A stretch of 64,000 nt of DNA from Deltaproteobacteria bacterium (GCA_016703535.1 JADJBV010000001.1:4826001-4890000); one strand, 5' to 3'; numbered from the stretch's first letter, positions 34,288-44,749 are shown. Notes: generated by a model from the sequence alone, not told the origin. Made by a program: numbers and translations.

Positions 34288-35187
34288 ATGACTTACGAAA
34301 ATCTCCTCAAAGCGACCGCCGAACAGGATCCCAACCTGATGGTCCTGACCGCCGAAAATCGAGCGGTGATCCGAGGCCTGCCGCCGGTGCTCGGGGGCCG
34401 CTTCATCGACTTCGGCATTGCCGAGCAGACCATGATCGGCGCCGCCGCGGGGCTCGCCTTGCGGGGCCGGACCCCGGTGGCCCACGCCCTGGCCACCTTC
34501 CTCATCTTCCGGGCCTACGAGTTCGTGCGGGACGACGTGTGCATCCCGGGGTTGCCGGTGAAGTTGGTCGGCGGAGTGCCGGGCTTTTTGTCCGACGGCA
34601 ACGGCCCGACCCACCAGGCCATCGAAGACGTGGCCCTGATGCGGGGCCTGCCCAACATGCAGGTCTTCACGCCCAGCGACGAGGTCGAGCTGCTCCAAGG
34701 CATGCCCAAGGTCTTGGCCAGCGGCAAACCTTGTTACATCCGCTACTGCGGCGTCCCAGCGGTCGTCGAACACCAGCCCTTCGAGCTGGGCAAGGCCGAG
34801 GTCCTCTCCGAAGGCAAAGACGTCACCCTCCTGACCTACGGCTTCATGCTGCGGGAGACGGTGGCGGCCAAGAAGGTCCTGGAGTCGAAGGGGGTGTCGG
34901 TCCGCTTGGTGAACCTGCGGATGCCGAAGCCGGCCGATGAACAGGCGATCGTCGAGGCGGTGAAGGCCACGGGCATGGTGGTGACCATCGAAGATCACTT
35001 CCTCACCGGCGGCCTGTGGTCGATCCTGGGTGAGGTCTGCCTAAAGCACGGCGTGGCCCCCAAGCGGGCGATGCCCATCGCGCTGGAGGAGCGTTGGTTC
35101 AAGCCGGCGCTGCTCAGCGACGTGCTCCAACACGAAGGTTTTACGGGGGAGCAGATCGCCCAGAAAATTCTGCGAGAGGTACGATAG
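34288..35187 (+). CDS. Transketolase, C-terminal (pyrimidine-binding) subunit
   Basis: The protein has 299 residues. DFGIAEQTMIGAAAGLALRG contains the Glu that activates the thiamine aminopyrimidine ring. The central region has FLSDGNGPTHQAIEDVALMRGLPNMQVFTPSD, the usual pyrimidine-domain block, and a C-terminal transketolase_C domain begins near residue 170 (VLSEGKDVTLLTYGFMLRET). It pairs with the N-terminal subunit to form a complete active site. The next gene starts one base after the stop. Confidence 0.92.
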   Translation: MTYENLLKATAEQDPNLMVLTAENRAVIRGLPPVLGGRFIDFGIAEQTMIGAAAGLALRGRTPVAHALATFLIFRAYEFVRDDVCIPGLPVKLVGGVPGFLSDGNGPTHQAIEDVALMRGLPNMQVFTPSDEVELLQGMPKVLASGKPCYIRYCGVPAVVEHQPFELGKAEVLSEGKDVTLLTYGFMLRETVAAKKVLESKGVSVRLVNLRMPKPADEQAIVEAVKATGMVVTIEDHFLTGGLWSILGEVCLKHGVAPKRAMPIALEERWFKPALLSDVLQHEGFTGEQIAQKILREVR

Positions 35188-35188
35188 T

Positions 35189-36522
<1,334 letters not shown>

Positions 36523-36526
<4 letters not shown>

Positions 36527-37335
36527 GCTTCGATCTCACCGAAAAGGTCGCGGTGGTCACCGGGTCCCTGGGCCTGCTGGGGCGACAACACTGCATGGCC
36601 CTGGCCGAGGCGGGCGCCAACGTGGTGGTGGCCGACGTGTCCAAAGAGGGCACGGCCGACTTCGCCAGCACCCTGACCCAGAAGTACGGCAAGCGCGCCT
36701 TGGGGCTGGGCTTCGACGTCTCCAACAAGGCCTCGGTCGAAGGGGCGGTGGCCGAGGTGTTGTCGGCCTTTGGACGGGTCGACGTGTTGGTCAATAACGC
36801 GGCGATCAACGACAAGTTTGAGTCCCCCGAGGCCGGCGCCGAGCTGAGCAAGTTCGAGAACTATCCCCTCGAGCTTTGGCAGAAGTCCTTCGACGTCAAC
36901 GTCACGGGCATGTTCCTCTGCTGCCAGAAGTTCGGGGCTTGGATGGCCAACAACGAGGGCGGGAGCATCGTCAACATCGCCTCCACCTACGGCATCGTCG
37001 CCCCGGATCAGTCGATCTACGAACGGCCCGACGGCACCCAAAACTTCTACAAGTCGGCCTCGTACCCCGCCACCAAAGGCGCGGTGATCAGCTTCACCCG
37101 TTTCCTGGCGGCCTATTGGGGTTCGGCGGGCGTACGGGTCAACACCTTGTCCCCGGGCGGCGTGGAGAACGGCCAAGAGGAGTACTTCGTGGCCAACTAC
37201 TCGAAGAAGACGCCCCTCGGCCGGATGGCCCGGCCCGATGACTACCGGGGCGCCTTGGTGTTTTTGGCGAGCGACGCGTCTTCGTACATGACCGGCGCCA
37301 ACCTGGTGGTGGACGGCGGCTGGACCGCTTGGTGA
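36523..37335 (+). CDS. Short-chain dehydrogenase/reductase
   Basis: The protein has 270 residues, classical SDR. The cofactor loop is VAVVTGSLGLLGRQHCMALAEAG, with Asp in VVVADVS favouring NAD. NNAAIN is the NNAG-type motif, Ser is in IVNIASTYG, and the catalytic YPATKGAVI replaces YxxxK (Tyr and Lys present). The C-terminus has SSYMTGANLVVDGGW. Likely oxidises or reduces a sugar intermediate in the operon's pathway. ATGA overlap with the aminotransferase stop, and 3 bp to the phosphatase gene. Confidence 0.92.
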
Positions 37336-37338
37336 ACC

Positions 37339-37902
37339 ATGGTTGAACCAGGACACAGCAGCCTTCCCCACCTGGAGCTCGACCGGCGGGCCGTGGCCGT
37401 GAAGTTGGTGTTGACCGACTGCGACGGCGTGCTCACCGACGCGGGCGTTTATTATTCGGAGCGAGGTGAAGAGCTGAAGCGCTTCTCCTTGCGGGACGGG
37501 ATGGGCGTCGAGCTGCTCCGGGATTCGGGGTTGGGCACGGCGATCATCACCCGGGAGCGTTCGCTCGTGGTGCAGAAGCGCGCCGAGAAGCTGAAGCTCC
37601 CCTTTTTGTTCGAGGGGGTGCGCGACAAACACGCTCACCTCCCCGAGATCATGCGGGCCACCGGCTTTTCGGCCGGCGAGCTCGCCTATATCGGCGACGA
37701 CGTCAACGATCTCGCCATCATGGTGGAGATCGCCGAACGTGGTGGTCTGATCGCGGCGCCTGCGGACGCGATCGACCAGGTCACCAAAGTGGTCCACTAC
37801 CGAACGAAGGCGTTCGGTGGCTTTGGTGCCTTCCGCGAGTTCGCGGACCTGATCCTGCGCCTGCGTCAAGGTGGGCGCGCGGACCCGAGGGATACTCAAT
37901 GA
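37339..37902 (+). CDS. KdsC-like HAD phosphatase
   Basis: The protein has 187 residues. HAD motif I is LTDCDGVLTDAGVYYSERGE (nucleophile Asp 27, acid Asp 29), and motif IV is YIGDDVNDLAIM. The cap-less C1 family with this FSLRDGMGVELLRDSG pattern includes Kdo-8-phosphate phosphatase and sialic-acid 9-phosphate phosphatases. It should remove phosphate from the sugar acid made by the adjacent NeuB-type synthase before CMP activation. The start of the synthase overlaps its stop. Confidence 0.88.
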   Translation: MVEPGHSSLPHLELDRRAVAVKLVLTDCDGVLTDAGVYYSERGEELKRFSLRDGMGVELLRDSGLGTAIITRERSLVVQKRAEKLKLPFLFEGVRDKHAHLPEIMRATGFSAGELAYIGDDVNDLAIMVEIAERGGLIAAPADAIDQVTKVVHYRTKAFGGFGAFREFADLILRLRQGGRADPRDTQ

Positions 37903-38774
37903 GCGGTACTATCAATATTGGCGGTAAACAGGTGGGTCCGGGTCAGCCGGTTTATGTGATCGCGGAGATCGGGATCAACCACAACGGCTCCCTCGAGGTC
38001 GCCAAGAAGATGATCGACGGGGCGGTCACCGCGGGCTGTGACGCGGTGAAGTTCCAGAAGCGGACCCCCGAGGTGTGTACGCCCCGGGATCAGTGGGACA
38101 TCCAGCGGGACACGCCCTGGGGCCGGATGACGTATATTGAATATCGTCACAAGGTCGAGTTCGGTCAGGCCGAATACGCGGAGATCGACGCCTACTGCAA
38201 AGAGCGGAGCATCCACTGGTTTGCGTCCTGCTGGGACGAACCGGCCGTGGAGTTCATGGAGCAGTTCAACCCGCCCACCTACAAGGTGGCGTCGGCCTCG
38301 GTCACCGACCTCGGCCTGCTCAAGGCCTACCGGAAGACCGGCCGCCCGATCATCTGCTCGACCGGCATGTCGACCATGAAGGAGATCGAGATCGCGGTGG
38401 AGACCTTGGGCACCAAAAACCTGCTCCTGGCCCACGCCACCTCGGCCTATCCTTGCCCGGTGGAGGCCTTGAACCTGCGGATGATCCAGACCCTGGCCAA
38501 ACACTTCCCCGGGGTCCCGGTCGGTTATTCCGGTCACGAGACCGGCCTGGCCACCACCTGGGCGGCGGTGGCCATGGGCGCGAGCTTCGTGGAGCGGCAC
38601 ATCACCCTGGATCGGGCCATGTGGGGTTCGGATCAGGCGGCTTCGGTGGAGATGGGCGGCTTGGTGCGCTTGGTGGCCAACATCCGTGACCTGGAGAAGG
38701 CCATGGGCGACGGCGAAAAGCGGGTGCTGGACATCGAAATGTCGTCGCTGAAGAAGTTGCGTCGCGTGAAGTGA
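37899..38774 (+). CDS. NeuB/SpsE-family sugar-acid synthase without SAF domain
   Basis: The protein has 291 residues. It condenses phosphoenolpyruvate with an aldose to give a 2-keto-3-deoxy sugar acid. The TIM-barrel blocks are clear: IAEIGINHNGSLEVAKKMIDGA, DAVKFQKR, YKVASASV, CSTGMST, LLLAHATSAYP, GYSGHETGLATTWAAVAMGASFVERHITLD. NeuB proteins of about 345 residues normally end in an antifreeze-like SAF domain that completes the neighbour's active site; here the protein ends soon after the barrel, so it is barrel-only. Last gene of the coupled operon. Exact sugar unknown. Confidence 0.88.
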   Translation: MSGTINIGGKQVGPGQPVYVIAEIGINHNGSLEVAKKMIDGAVTAGCDAVKFQKRTPEVCTPRDQWDIQRDTPWGRMTYIEYRHKVEFGQAEYAEIDAYCKERSIHWFASCWDEPAVEFMEQFNPPTYKVASASVTDLGLLKAYRKTGRPIICSTGMSTMKEIEIAVETLGTKNLLLAHATSAYPCPVEALNLRMIQTLAKHFPGVPVGYSGHETGLATTWAAVAMGASFVERHITLDRAMWGSDQAASVEMGGLVRLVANIRDLEKAMGDGEKRVLDIEMSSLKKLRRVK

Positions 38775-38790
38775 GGACCGTCGGGGTCTT

Positions 38791-38817
38791 GGAGTCGCCT
38801 CGCGGCGGGGCGGCTCC
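38791..38817 (+). terminator. Strong GC hairpin after the sugar-acid operon
   Basis: Arms GGAGTCGCC and GGCGGCTCC pair over nine positions (one G-U), with a 9-nt loop. It begins 17 bp after the NeuB-type stop and lies before the hydroxylase gene. There is no T-run, so it may be a Rho-independent-like pause or just a stabilising 3' stem. Confidence 0.35.
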
Positions 38818-38850
38818 GGGCCCAGGTGAACCCAGGGAAGGAGCCGCGCC

Positions 38851-39744
38851 ATGTCGCTCGAGTTGATCTCGCTGTCGATCATCGTCGTTTGGGGCCTGTT
38901 CATGATCGCCCTGGAGCGAAAGTTCCCCTACGACCCCCAGCGGTTCTTTCGGCGCGGCTTCTTCACCGACTTCGTGATGTACACCCTCTTCCACTCCTGG
39001 TGGTTGGGGTTCCTGATCGCGGCCTTGATCCGGTGGGTGGACAGCTCGAGCGGCCTGTCACGGCTCCAGTTGGTCTCGTCGTGGCCCTTGTGGTTGCAGT
39101 GCCTCTTCTTCTTCGTGGTCCACGACTTCTACATTTATTGGTTCCACCGCTGGCAACACAACAACCGCTTCCTTTGGCGGGTCCATGAGGCCCACCACTC
39201 GGTCAAAGACGTGGACTGGGTCGCAGGTTCCCGATCCCACGCGGTGGAGATCTTGATCAACCAGACCATCGAGTTTGCGCCGATCGCGCTGCTGGGCGCG
39301 GCGCCCGAGGTGGCGATCTTCAAGGGGACCATCGACGCGGTCTGGGGCATGTGGATCCACGCCAACGTCGGGGTGAAGAGCGGCTGGCTCCAGTACGTGA
39401 TCAATGGGCCCGAGATGCACCGCTGGCACCACGGTCTGGGGAACCCCAAGCTCAACTACGCGACCAAGTTGGCGATCTGGGACTGGATCTTCGGGACCGC
39501 CTACAACCCGGACAAAAAGCCCAAGGGCTACGGTTTCACCCACAAGAGTCACTATCCGGAGGAGCCCGACTTTGAGCCAGGGACCGGGTGGTGGAAGAAG
39601 CTGGCGCGGCTGGTGATCGTGTACTTTGATCAACACGCCACCATGTTTCGCCCCTTCGAAAAGCCGATCCACGCCAAGCAGCGGGCGCCCAAGGAGGCCC
39701 CGCCCGCGGCCAGCGCCGGGCCCACCCTGCCGGTCGCCCGATGA
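38851..39744 (+). CDS. Fatty acid hydroxylase/sterol desaturase superfamily membrane protein
   Basis: The protein has 297 residues and about four transmembrane helices. The eight-His di-iron signature is present: HDFYIYWFHRWQH (91-103), HEAHH (112-116) and MHRWHH near residue 190. The family hydroxylates or desaturates lipid chains or sterols at the membrane using oxygen. It starts 76 bp after the sugar-acid operon and overlaps tatD by 4 bp. Relation to the glycan genes (for example lipid anchor modification) is only inference. Confidence 0.88.
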   Translation: MSLELISLSIIVVWGLFMIALERKFPYDPQRFFRRGFFTDFVMYTLFHSWWLGFLIAALIRWVDSSSGLSRLQLVSSWPLWLQCLFFFVVHDFYIYWFHRWQHNNRFLWRVHEAHHSVKDVDWVAGSRSHAVEILINQTIEFAPIALLGAAPEVAIFKGTIDAVWGMWIHANVGVKSGWLQYVINGPEMHRWHHGLGNPKLNYATKLAIWDWIFGTAYNPDKKPKGYGFTHKSHYPEEPDFEPGTGWWKKLARLVIVYFDQHATMFRPFEKPIHAKQRAPKEAPPAASAGPTLPVAR

Positions 39745-40523
39745 CGCCGTTCATCGACAGCCACGCCCATCTGGATGGGGACGACTATCAGGGCCAGATC
39801 GACGAGGTCCTGGTGCGGGCGGCGGCCGTTGGCGTCACCCAGATCGTCTGCATCGGGGCCAGCGCCGGCTACGAGTCCAACCCCAAGACCGTCGACCTGG
39901 TCCAAGAACGCCCCACCCTTTTTGCCACGGTCGGCATCCACCCCCATGACGCCAAGTTGGCCACCCCCGAGGTGGTCGAGAAGATCCGGGGCCTGGCCCA
40001 GCGGCCCAAGGTGGTGGCCATCGGCGAAATTGGCCTGGACTACTACTACGACCACTCGCCCCGGGAGGAACAACACCAGGCCTTTCGGGCCTTCCTGGGG
40101 GTCGCCCGGGACCTGAAGTTGCCGGTGGTCATCCACACCCGGGACGCCGAAGACGACACGCTCCAGATCCTGAAGGACGAGGGCGCCCAGGGGTTGGGGG
40201 GCGTGATCCACTGCTTCACCGGCACCGAAAAGTTGGCGCAGGGGGCCCTGGATCTGGGCTTTTACGTCTCTTTTTCGGGGGTCCTGACCTTCAAGAGCGC
40301 CGACCCGCTCCGGTCGATCGCCCGGGATCTGCCCCGGGATCGGGTCCTGGTGGAGACCGACTGCCCCTACCTGACGCCGGTCCCCCTGCGCGGCAAAAAG
40401 AACGAGCCGGCGTACGTCCTCTACACGGCCCAGAAGCTGGCCGAGCTGTGGCAGGTCGACCTGGACCAGGTGAAGCGCCAGACCGCGGAAAACACTCGCC
40501 GACTCTTCCGACTGTCCTGTTGA
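39741..40523 (+). CDS. TatD-family metal-dependent hydrolase/DNase
   Basis: The protein has 260 residues. FIDSHAHLDG gives the first metal His pair, AIGEIGLDYYYDHSPREEQHQAF the Glu and the TatD signature. LPVVIHTRDAEDD and HCFTG give further ligands, and VLVETDCPYLTPVPLRGKKNEP ends the active site. The family cleaves DNA 3' ends and acts in repair or quality control. Start ATG overlaps the hydroxylase stop. Well conserved length and motifs. Confidence 0.93.
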   Translation: MTPFIDSHAHLDGDDYQGQIDEVLVRAAAVGVTQIVCIGASAGYESNPKTVDLVQERPTLFATVGIHPHDAKLATPEVVEKIRGLAQRPKVVAIGEIGLDYYYDHSPREEQHQAFRAFLGVARDLKLPVVIHTRDAEDDTLQILKDEGAQGLGGVIHCFTGTEKLAQGALDLGFYVSFSGVLTFKSADPLRSIARDLPRDRVLVETDCPYLTPVPLRGKKNEPAYVLYTAQKLAELWQVDLDQVKRQTAENTRRLFRLSC

Positions 40524-40554
40524 AGGGAAGTGCCGGCTCGGATAGGGCTGGCGA

Positions 40555-41820
40555 ATGACTGACGCCGCCGACCTGCTCGAGGCCTTGCGCAAACGCCACG
40601 GTGCCCGACTCCCCGACCGCTACCAACGTTTCCTCGAGTCGTCGGAGTACTCTCGTTATCCGGAGGTCGTGTTCGAGGGCTTCATCCGCGGGCCCTATCA
40701 CCTGGACTTCGACAGCGAAGATCTGGCGGACCCCACGGAGCTGGCCCTGGGCCACGGCGTCGACGACGCCGACGACATCGACTGGACCGGCGACTACAGC
40801 AACTACCTGCCGCTGGCTGGCCTGCATCACCCCGAGGCCACCGAACCCAAGATGTTCTTGATGTTCGACGTGCGCGGCAAACACCCGGTGGTCTTGTTCG
40901 ACCACGAAGGTTGGACTTTGTATCCGCTGGCCGAGTCCCTCGATCGATTCTTGGCCGAGTTGCCCAAGGCGGTGGTCGACGTCTCTCGCGGCTTTCGGCC
41001 CGATGAAGAGGACGGCACCGCCGCGTTGATCGAAGAAGAAGAAGAGAAGCCCAAGGCCAAGGCCAAAGGAAAGACCAAGGCGGCCCCCGCGCCGACGCCC
41101 TTGGCGCCGCGCCTGGCCAAGGCCCTGTCCCTCTATCGGGCCGGCGACCTCGACGACTCGTTGGCGTTGCTCGAGGGGTTGTTGGCCCAACACCCCAAGG
41201 AGCCCGGCGTGTTGTCGGGGTTGGTGGCGGTGCTGCGAGATCTGAATCGCCCGGAGGATGCGTTGAACCTCCTCAAGCAGCTGATCGAGATCCAGGGGCA
41301 GACCTCGGAGCTCTTGAGCCGCAAGGCGCGCCTGGAGTTGAAGTTGGGGCGGCCCAAAGACGCCCTGGCCAGCGCCCGCCGGGCCGAACAGTTGGGTAAA
41401 AAGGATCGGATCGATCGGGCGACGGCCCTGGCCTTGGCGGGGCTGGCCCAGTTTCGGCTCGGGGACCACGATCAGGCCCGAGCGCTCTTGACCGAAGCCT
41501 TGGAGCTCGAGGCCAGCGTCGCCATCGATCTGCCGGAGCTCGAAGAGGCCACCTCCGCCCTCGACTTGATCGTCGAGGAAGAAGACCTCGACGCCCAACT
41601 GCTGGCCCAAGACGAAGGCTCGGACTTCGACGACGACGACGACGAGGAAGAGCCCGGCGAAGACGAAGAGGGTGAAGGCGACTCGGACGAAGAAGACTCG
41701 GACGAGGACGAGGACGAGGACGAAGAGGAAGAAGAAAAAGAGGACGCCGACACCGACGCCGTCGACGCGGATGACGACGACGACGATGACGACGACGAGG
41801 AAGAGGAAGAGGACGACTGA
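40555..41820 (+). CDS. SUKH (SMI1/KNR4)-like protein with TPRs and an extreme acidic tail
   Basis: The protein has 421 residues. Residues 1-135 resemble a SUKH domain: RLPDRYQRFLESSE, then LPLAG, MFDVRGKHPVVLFDHEGWTLYPLAESLDRFLAEL. After a Lys/Ala linker come about four TPR-like helix pairs (about 180-330). The last 80 residues are almost only Asp and Glu (about 350-421), written in GAC/GAA/GAG repeats. SUKH proteins often act as toxin immunity proteins; acidic tails often mimic DNA or bind basic proteins. No toxin gene is adjacent, so the role is open. Confidence 0.7.
   Translation: MTDAADLLEALRKRHGARLPDRYQRFLESSEYSRYPEVVFEGFIRGPYHLDFDSEDLADPTELALGHGVDDADDIDWTGDYSNYLPLAGLHHPEATEPKMFLMFDVRGKHPVVLFDHEGWTLYPLAESLDRFLAELPKAVVDVSRGFRPDEEDGTAALIEEEEEKPKAKAKGKTKAAPAPTPLAPRLAKALSLYRAGDLDDSLALLEGLLAQHPKEPGVLSGLVAVLRDLNRPEDALNLLKQLIEIQGQTSELLSRKARLELKLGRPKDALASARRAEQLGKKDRIDRATALALAGLAQFRLGDHDQARALLTEALELEASVAIDLPELEEATSALDLIVEEEDLDAQLLAQDEGSDFDDDDDEEEPGEDEEGEGDSDEEDSDEDEDEDEEEEEKEDADTDAVDADDDDDDDDDEEEEEDD
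41630..41820 (+). repeat. GAC/GAA-rich low-complexity tract (acidic tail)
   Basis: Nearly uninterrupted GAC, GAT, GAA and GAG codons encode the Asp/Glu tail of the SUKH-TPR protein. The tract is trinucleotide-repeat-like and could vary in length by slippage without breaking the frame. Confidence 0.7.
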
Positions 41821-41928
41821 GCCTGCCTCCCCCTCCGGCCGAGCGCTGGGGCGGCCAAAGCTCCATCCCCTTGACGTGCGCGCGCCCACTTTTTGCGGGC
41901 CGAAGTCGGGGCCTGTAGCCTGACTCCG

Positions 41929-42465
41929 ATGCGCCTGGCCCTGCTCCTCGCCCTGCTCCTTTGGGCCAACACGGCCCAGGCCGAGCAGCTCTTCAAGCTC
42001 GACGGCCGCGCCGCCCTGGGACCGGCCTGGCGCCTGGAAGACACCCGACGCCTGCGGCTCGGCGGAGAACTTTCGATCACCGCCCGGATCGGCCTCCAAC
42101 CCAAAAGTGGCAACGAGTTGATCCCGGTCTTGTTGCCCGAGTTGGGCGCGGCCGCGATCTCGGGCGACGCCGGCAGCGACTACTACTTCATGGGCGGCGT
42201 CGGCGCCGGGTTGGGCAATGACTGGTTCGTGATGGGCCTGGTGCCGTCTTTTTTGGGTGGTTCCTTCTATGACGCCCTGGGGCGCCAGCAGATCGGCTAC
42301 GGCGGGCGTCTGATGGGTGAGATCGAGCTGATCCGGATCATCGGGGTGCAGGCGGCCTACAACCTGTATGTCTACGATCGTTCGCCGCACCACGAGCTGC
42401 GGGTCACCTTTTCGATCAACGCCTTCCCGGTGATCATCATCCTGCTGTCCCGCGGCACCCTCTGA
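41929..42465 (+). CDS. Exported small protein, probable outer-membrane beta-barrel
   Basis: The protein has 178 residues. ATG 41929 gives the signal peptide MRLALLLALLLWANTAQA. The rest has alternating polar/hydrophobic strands with many Gly and aromatic residues (YYFMGGVGAGLGNDWFVMGLV, YGGRLMGEIELIRIIGVQAAYNLYVYD) and ends in a hydrophobic strand plus a Leu. This fits an eight-stranded OMP-type barrel. It converges with the double esterase gene. Function unknown. Confidence 0.6.
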   Translation: MRLALLLALLLWANTAQAEQLFKLDGRAALGPAWRLEDTRRLRLGGELSITARIGLQPKSGNELIPVLLPELGAAAISGDAGSDYYFMGGVGAGLGNDWFVMGLVPSFLGGSFYDALGRQQIGYGGRLMGEIELIRIIGVQAAYNLYVYDRSPHHELRVTFSINAFPVIIILLSRGTL

Positions 42466-42472
42466 GGTTGGG

Positions 42473-44575
42473 CTACTGCAGAAGTCCGTGGGCCTGGTAC
42501 CAGGTGCGTATTCGCTCCAACATCACTGGGTCTTGGGAGATGGCGGCGTGGTTGTAGCCGGCATAAGGCCACCATTCGTGGGTCACCCCCGCCGCGGCAA
42601 GAAGGTCGGCCATTCTTGCACCCAAGGCCACCGGCACCACCTCGTCGTCCTCTCCGTGGTGCAGCTGATAGGCCGCTCTTATCGTGGCGACGTCGGCGGC
42701 CGAGGTGGTGAAAACGCCGTCGTTGACCAGGCCGCCGTCCCCAACGCCACCGGCCGTGTGCGAGGCGGCTTGAAAGAGGGCGGGATAACGGCCGACCAAG
42801 GCGCCGGTGACCATCGCCCCCATCGAGTGGCCGTGGGCCGCGACCCGGGAGAGATCGACTTCGGGCCGGCAGGCCAAGAGCCGTCGGGTCTGCTGGGCCC
42901 GCAGCAGGTTTTCGGGGCTGGCGCCCTGGTCTTGCCCCTCCACCCCCGAGGGCAGGCCCCCCCCACCTCGAGCGTGGGTGTAGTTGGTGGCGATCACGAC
43001 CATGCCCCACTGCCTCATCACCAGCCCGATGTTGAGGGAGTAGCCGTTGGCCTGCCCCCCGCGGCCGTGGCTGATCACCACCGCCGGAAACGGTCCAGCT
43101 CCGGCAGGAGTGAGCAGGACGCCAGAGAGGTCGTAGCTGACACCGCCTTCGGTGCTTTGGAAGGTCCAAGTCGCCCCCCGCGCCGAGGTCGGATCGCCCT
43201 GCACGACCCAGTCGGCGCAGTGAGGTCCTTCATCAATGCCAACGTCGGTCGCACCCTGGGCGTCGGAGGAGACCTGAGCGTCCTCGGCCCACCCCAGATC
43301 CATCTCCGTCGCGTCGAGGGCCACGCCCGAGTCAGCCGCACCTTGGTCGGTGGCCTGGACGTCGAACCGCTCGACACCACAAGCCCAGAGCCAAACGCTC
43401 AGCAGCCCGAACCAACCCTTCCGGGCCCGACGACGGACGGCGAGCAACCCCAACGCCAGCAACCCGGGCCAACTCGCGTTCGCCGTCGCCGACCCGGGCC
43501 GGAGGTTGGTGCAGCCTTCTGGTGAAGCTGATGGCGCAACGGGAGCGGCCGCCGCGTTAGGTTCAACTTTCGCTTCTGCGTCATCACCCGCCAACGTCGC
43601 TGCGTCGGGAGTGGTCGATCCCGCATCGGCGATCGGCGCACTTGCGTCGGGCTCAGGTGGCGCCCCTGCATCTGCGGGAGTCGGGAGCGCACAAGGGGCA
43701 AAGGCGGCTTCGTGGACAGCGACCCCTCGATCGCCCGCGGCTTGCCAAAGGCACCCGTGGTTGTGACGACACCCCGGCACTTCCTCGAATTGGTGGGGGA
43801 TCAGCAGAGCGTCCAGACGTTCCGTCATTGCCCGATTGGCGGAGAGCAGGCCATCCTCCGCTCCCACCACCAAGCGGATCCTCAGGCTGGCTTGCAATTC
43901 AGGGGCTCGTTGTTCCAACCAATGCCACGGCGAGTAGCGATCGAAATACTCGGGATCGTCGCCGAACATGCATCCCGCGGTGTCGGGGTGCTGAGCGGAT
44001 AACGTCGACCAATCCAAGAGGGCCCCGGCATAAGCGACAACCGAACCGAAGAGCTCCGAGTGCTTGAACGCGTAGAGCAACGCGCCATTGCCACCCATTG
44101 AGAAGCCCGAGATCGCGCGTTGCTCTCGGCAAGCGAAGCTCGGGTAGTGGGCGTCAATGTGCGGCAAGAGTTCCCTCAGGATCATGGTCTCGACGGGTCG
44201 CAGAGCGTCGGGGGAGTCGGCGTAGGCGCTGTTGATGGCGCCGTTGGCGAAGACCAGGATTGCGGGCTGGACCAGGCCACGGGCGACCCGATCCTCCATC
44301 CAAGTGACCACGTTCGAGACCATCGTCCCCTCGTCCCCACCGGTGCCGTGCAGAAAGTAGATCACCGGAAACCGCGCGCCCTCCGCGCCCGCCGGGACAT
44401 AGACGTTGAAGCCCACTTGCACCTGTCCGGCGGCGCTGAAGAAGGTGCCGTGTTCAACCCTTGGCGGATAACTGGGTGAAGGGTTGTCCCAAGCGTACCC
44501 GGTGCACTGGGCTTCGGCGGCCCGTGGCCCGACCAGGACCCCAAGACCGACCCAAAGGGAGAGAAGTTGCCGCAT
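42473..44575 (-). CDS. Two-domain esterase: MYXO-CTERM-type esterase fused to a lipoprotein-type hydrolase
   Basis: ATG 44575 gives signal MRQLLSLWVGLGVLVGPRAAEA (700 residues). Domain 1 (to about residue 315) is an esterase-D/feruloyl-esterase-like alpha/beta hydrolase: FLHGTGGDEG, GFSMGGNGAL (Ser), GCRHNHGCLW (His). A Pro/Ala/Asp linker leads to EGCTNLRP...SWPGLLALGLLAVRRRAR, a MYXO-CTERM-type tag that should end a protein. The frame continues without a stop into WFGLLSVWLWACG, a lipobox with Asp-rich linker, and a second alpha/beta hydrolase (VVISHGRGG, HGHSMGAM, HGEDDEVVP). TTG 43447 could start domain 2 as a separate lipoprotein. Either an in-frame fusion or two overlapping genes. Confidence 0.75.
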   Translation of the reverse strand: MRQLLSLWVGLGVLVGPRAAEAQCTGYAWDNPSPSYPPRVEHGTFFSAAGQVQVGFNVYVPAGAEGARFPVIYFLHGTGGDEGTMVSNVVTWMEDRVARGLVQPAILVFANGAINSAYADSPDALRPVETMILRELLPHIDAHYPSFACREQRAISGFSMGGNGALLYAFKHSELFGSVVAYAGALLDWSTLSAQHPDTAGCMFGDDPEYFDRYSPWHWLEQRAPELQASLRIRLVVGAEDGLLSANRAMTERLDALLIPHQFEEVPGCRHNHGCLWQAAGDRGVAVHEAAFAPCALPTPADAGAPPEPDASAPIADAGSTTPDAATLAGDDAEAKVEPNAAAAPVAPSASPEGCTNLRPGSATANASWPGLLALGLLAVRRRARKGWFGLLSVWLWACGVERFDVQATDQGAADSGVALDATEMDLGWAEDAQVSSDAQGATDVGIDEGPHCADWVVQGDPTSARGATWTFQSTEGGVSYDLSGVLLTPAGAGPFPAVVISHGRGGQANGYSLNIGLVMRQWGMVVIATNYTHARGGGGLPSGVEGQDQGASPENLLRAQQTRRLLACRPEVDLSRVAAHGHSMGAMVTGALVGRYPALFQAASHTAGGVGDGGLVNDGVFTTSAADVATIRAAYQLHHGEDDEVVPVALGARMADLLAAAGVTHEWWPYAGYNHAAISQDPVMLERIRTWYQAHGLLQ

Positions 44576-44749
44576 GCCAGCGACCGAGAGCATGCCCTGT
44601 GCCAGGAATCACAGTCGGCCTCGGCGGCGCCCCTGCGGATGCGAGTCCGCAAGGATCCCGGGACACCTGCGGTCCGTGGTCCGCGCCGAGGGGCGTCGGG
44701 TGGAGATTGAGCCACGGCGGCCCTCAAGCCCCCAGGGCCGTCTAGACAG
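44576..44749. other. Divergent intergenic region
   Basis: About 174 bp between the esterase (minus) and the DcrB-like gene (plus). It contains a 6-bp inverted repeat TGCGGA/TCCGCA (44634-44651). No clear promoter box or gene is visible. Confidence 0.35.
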
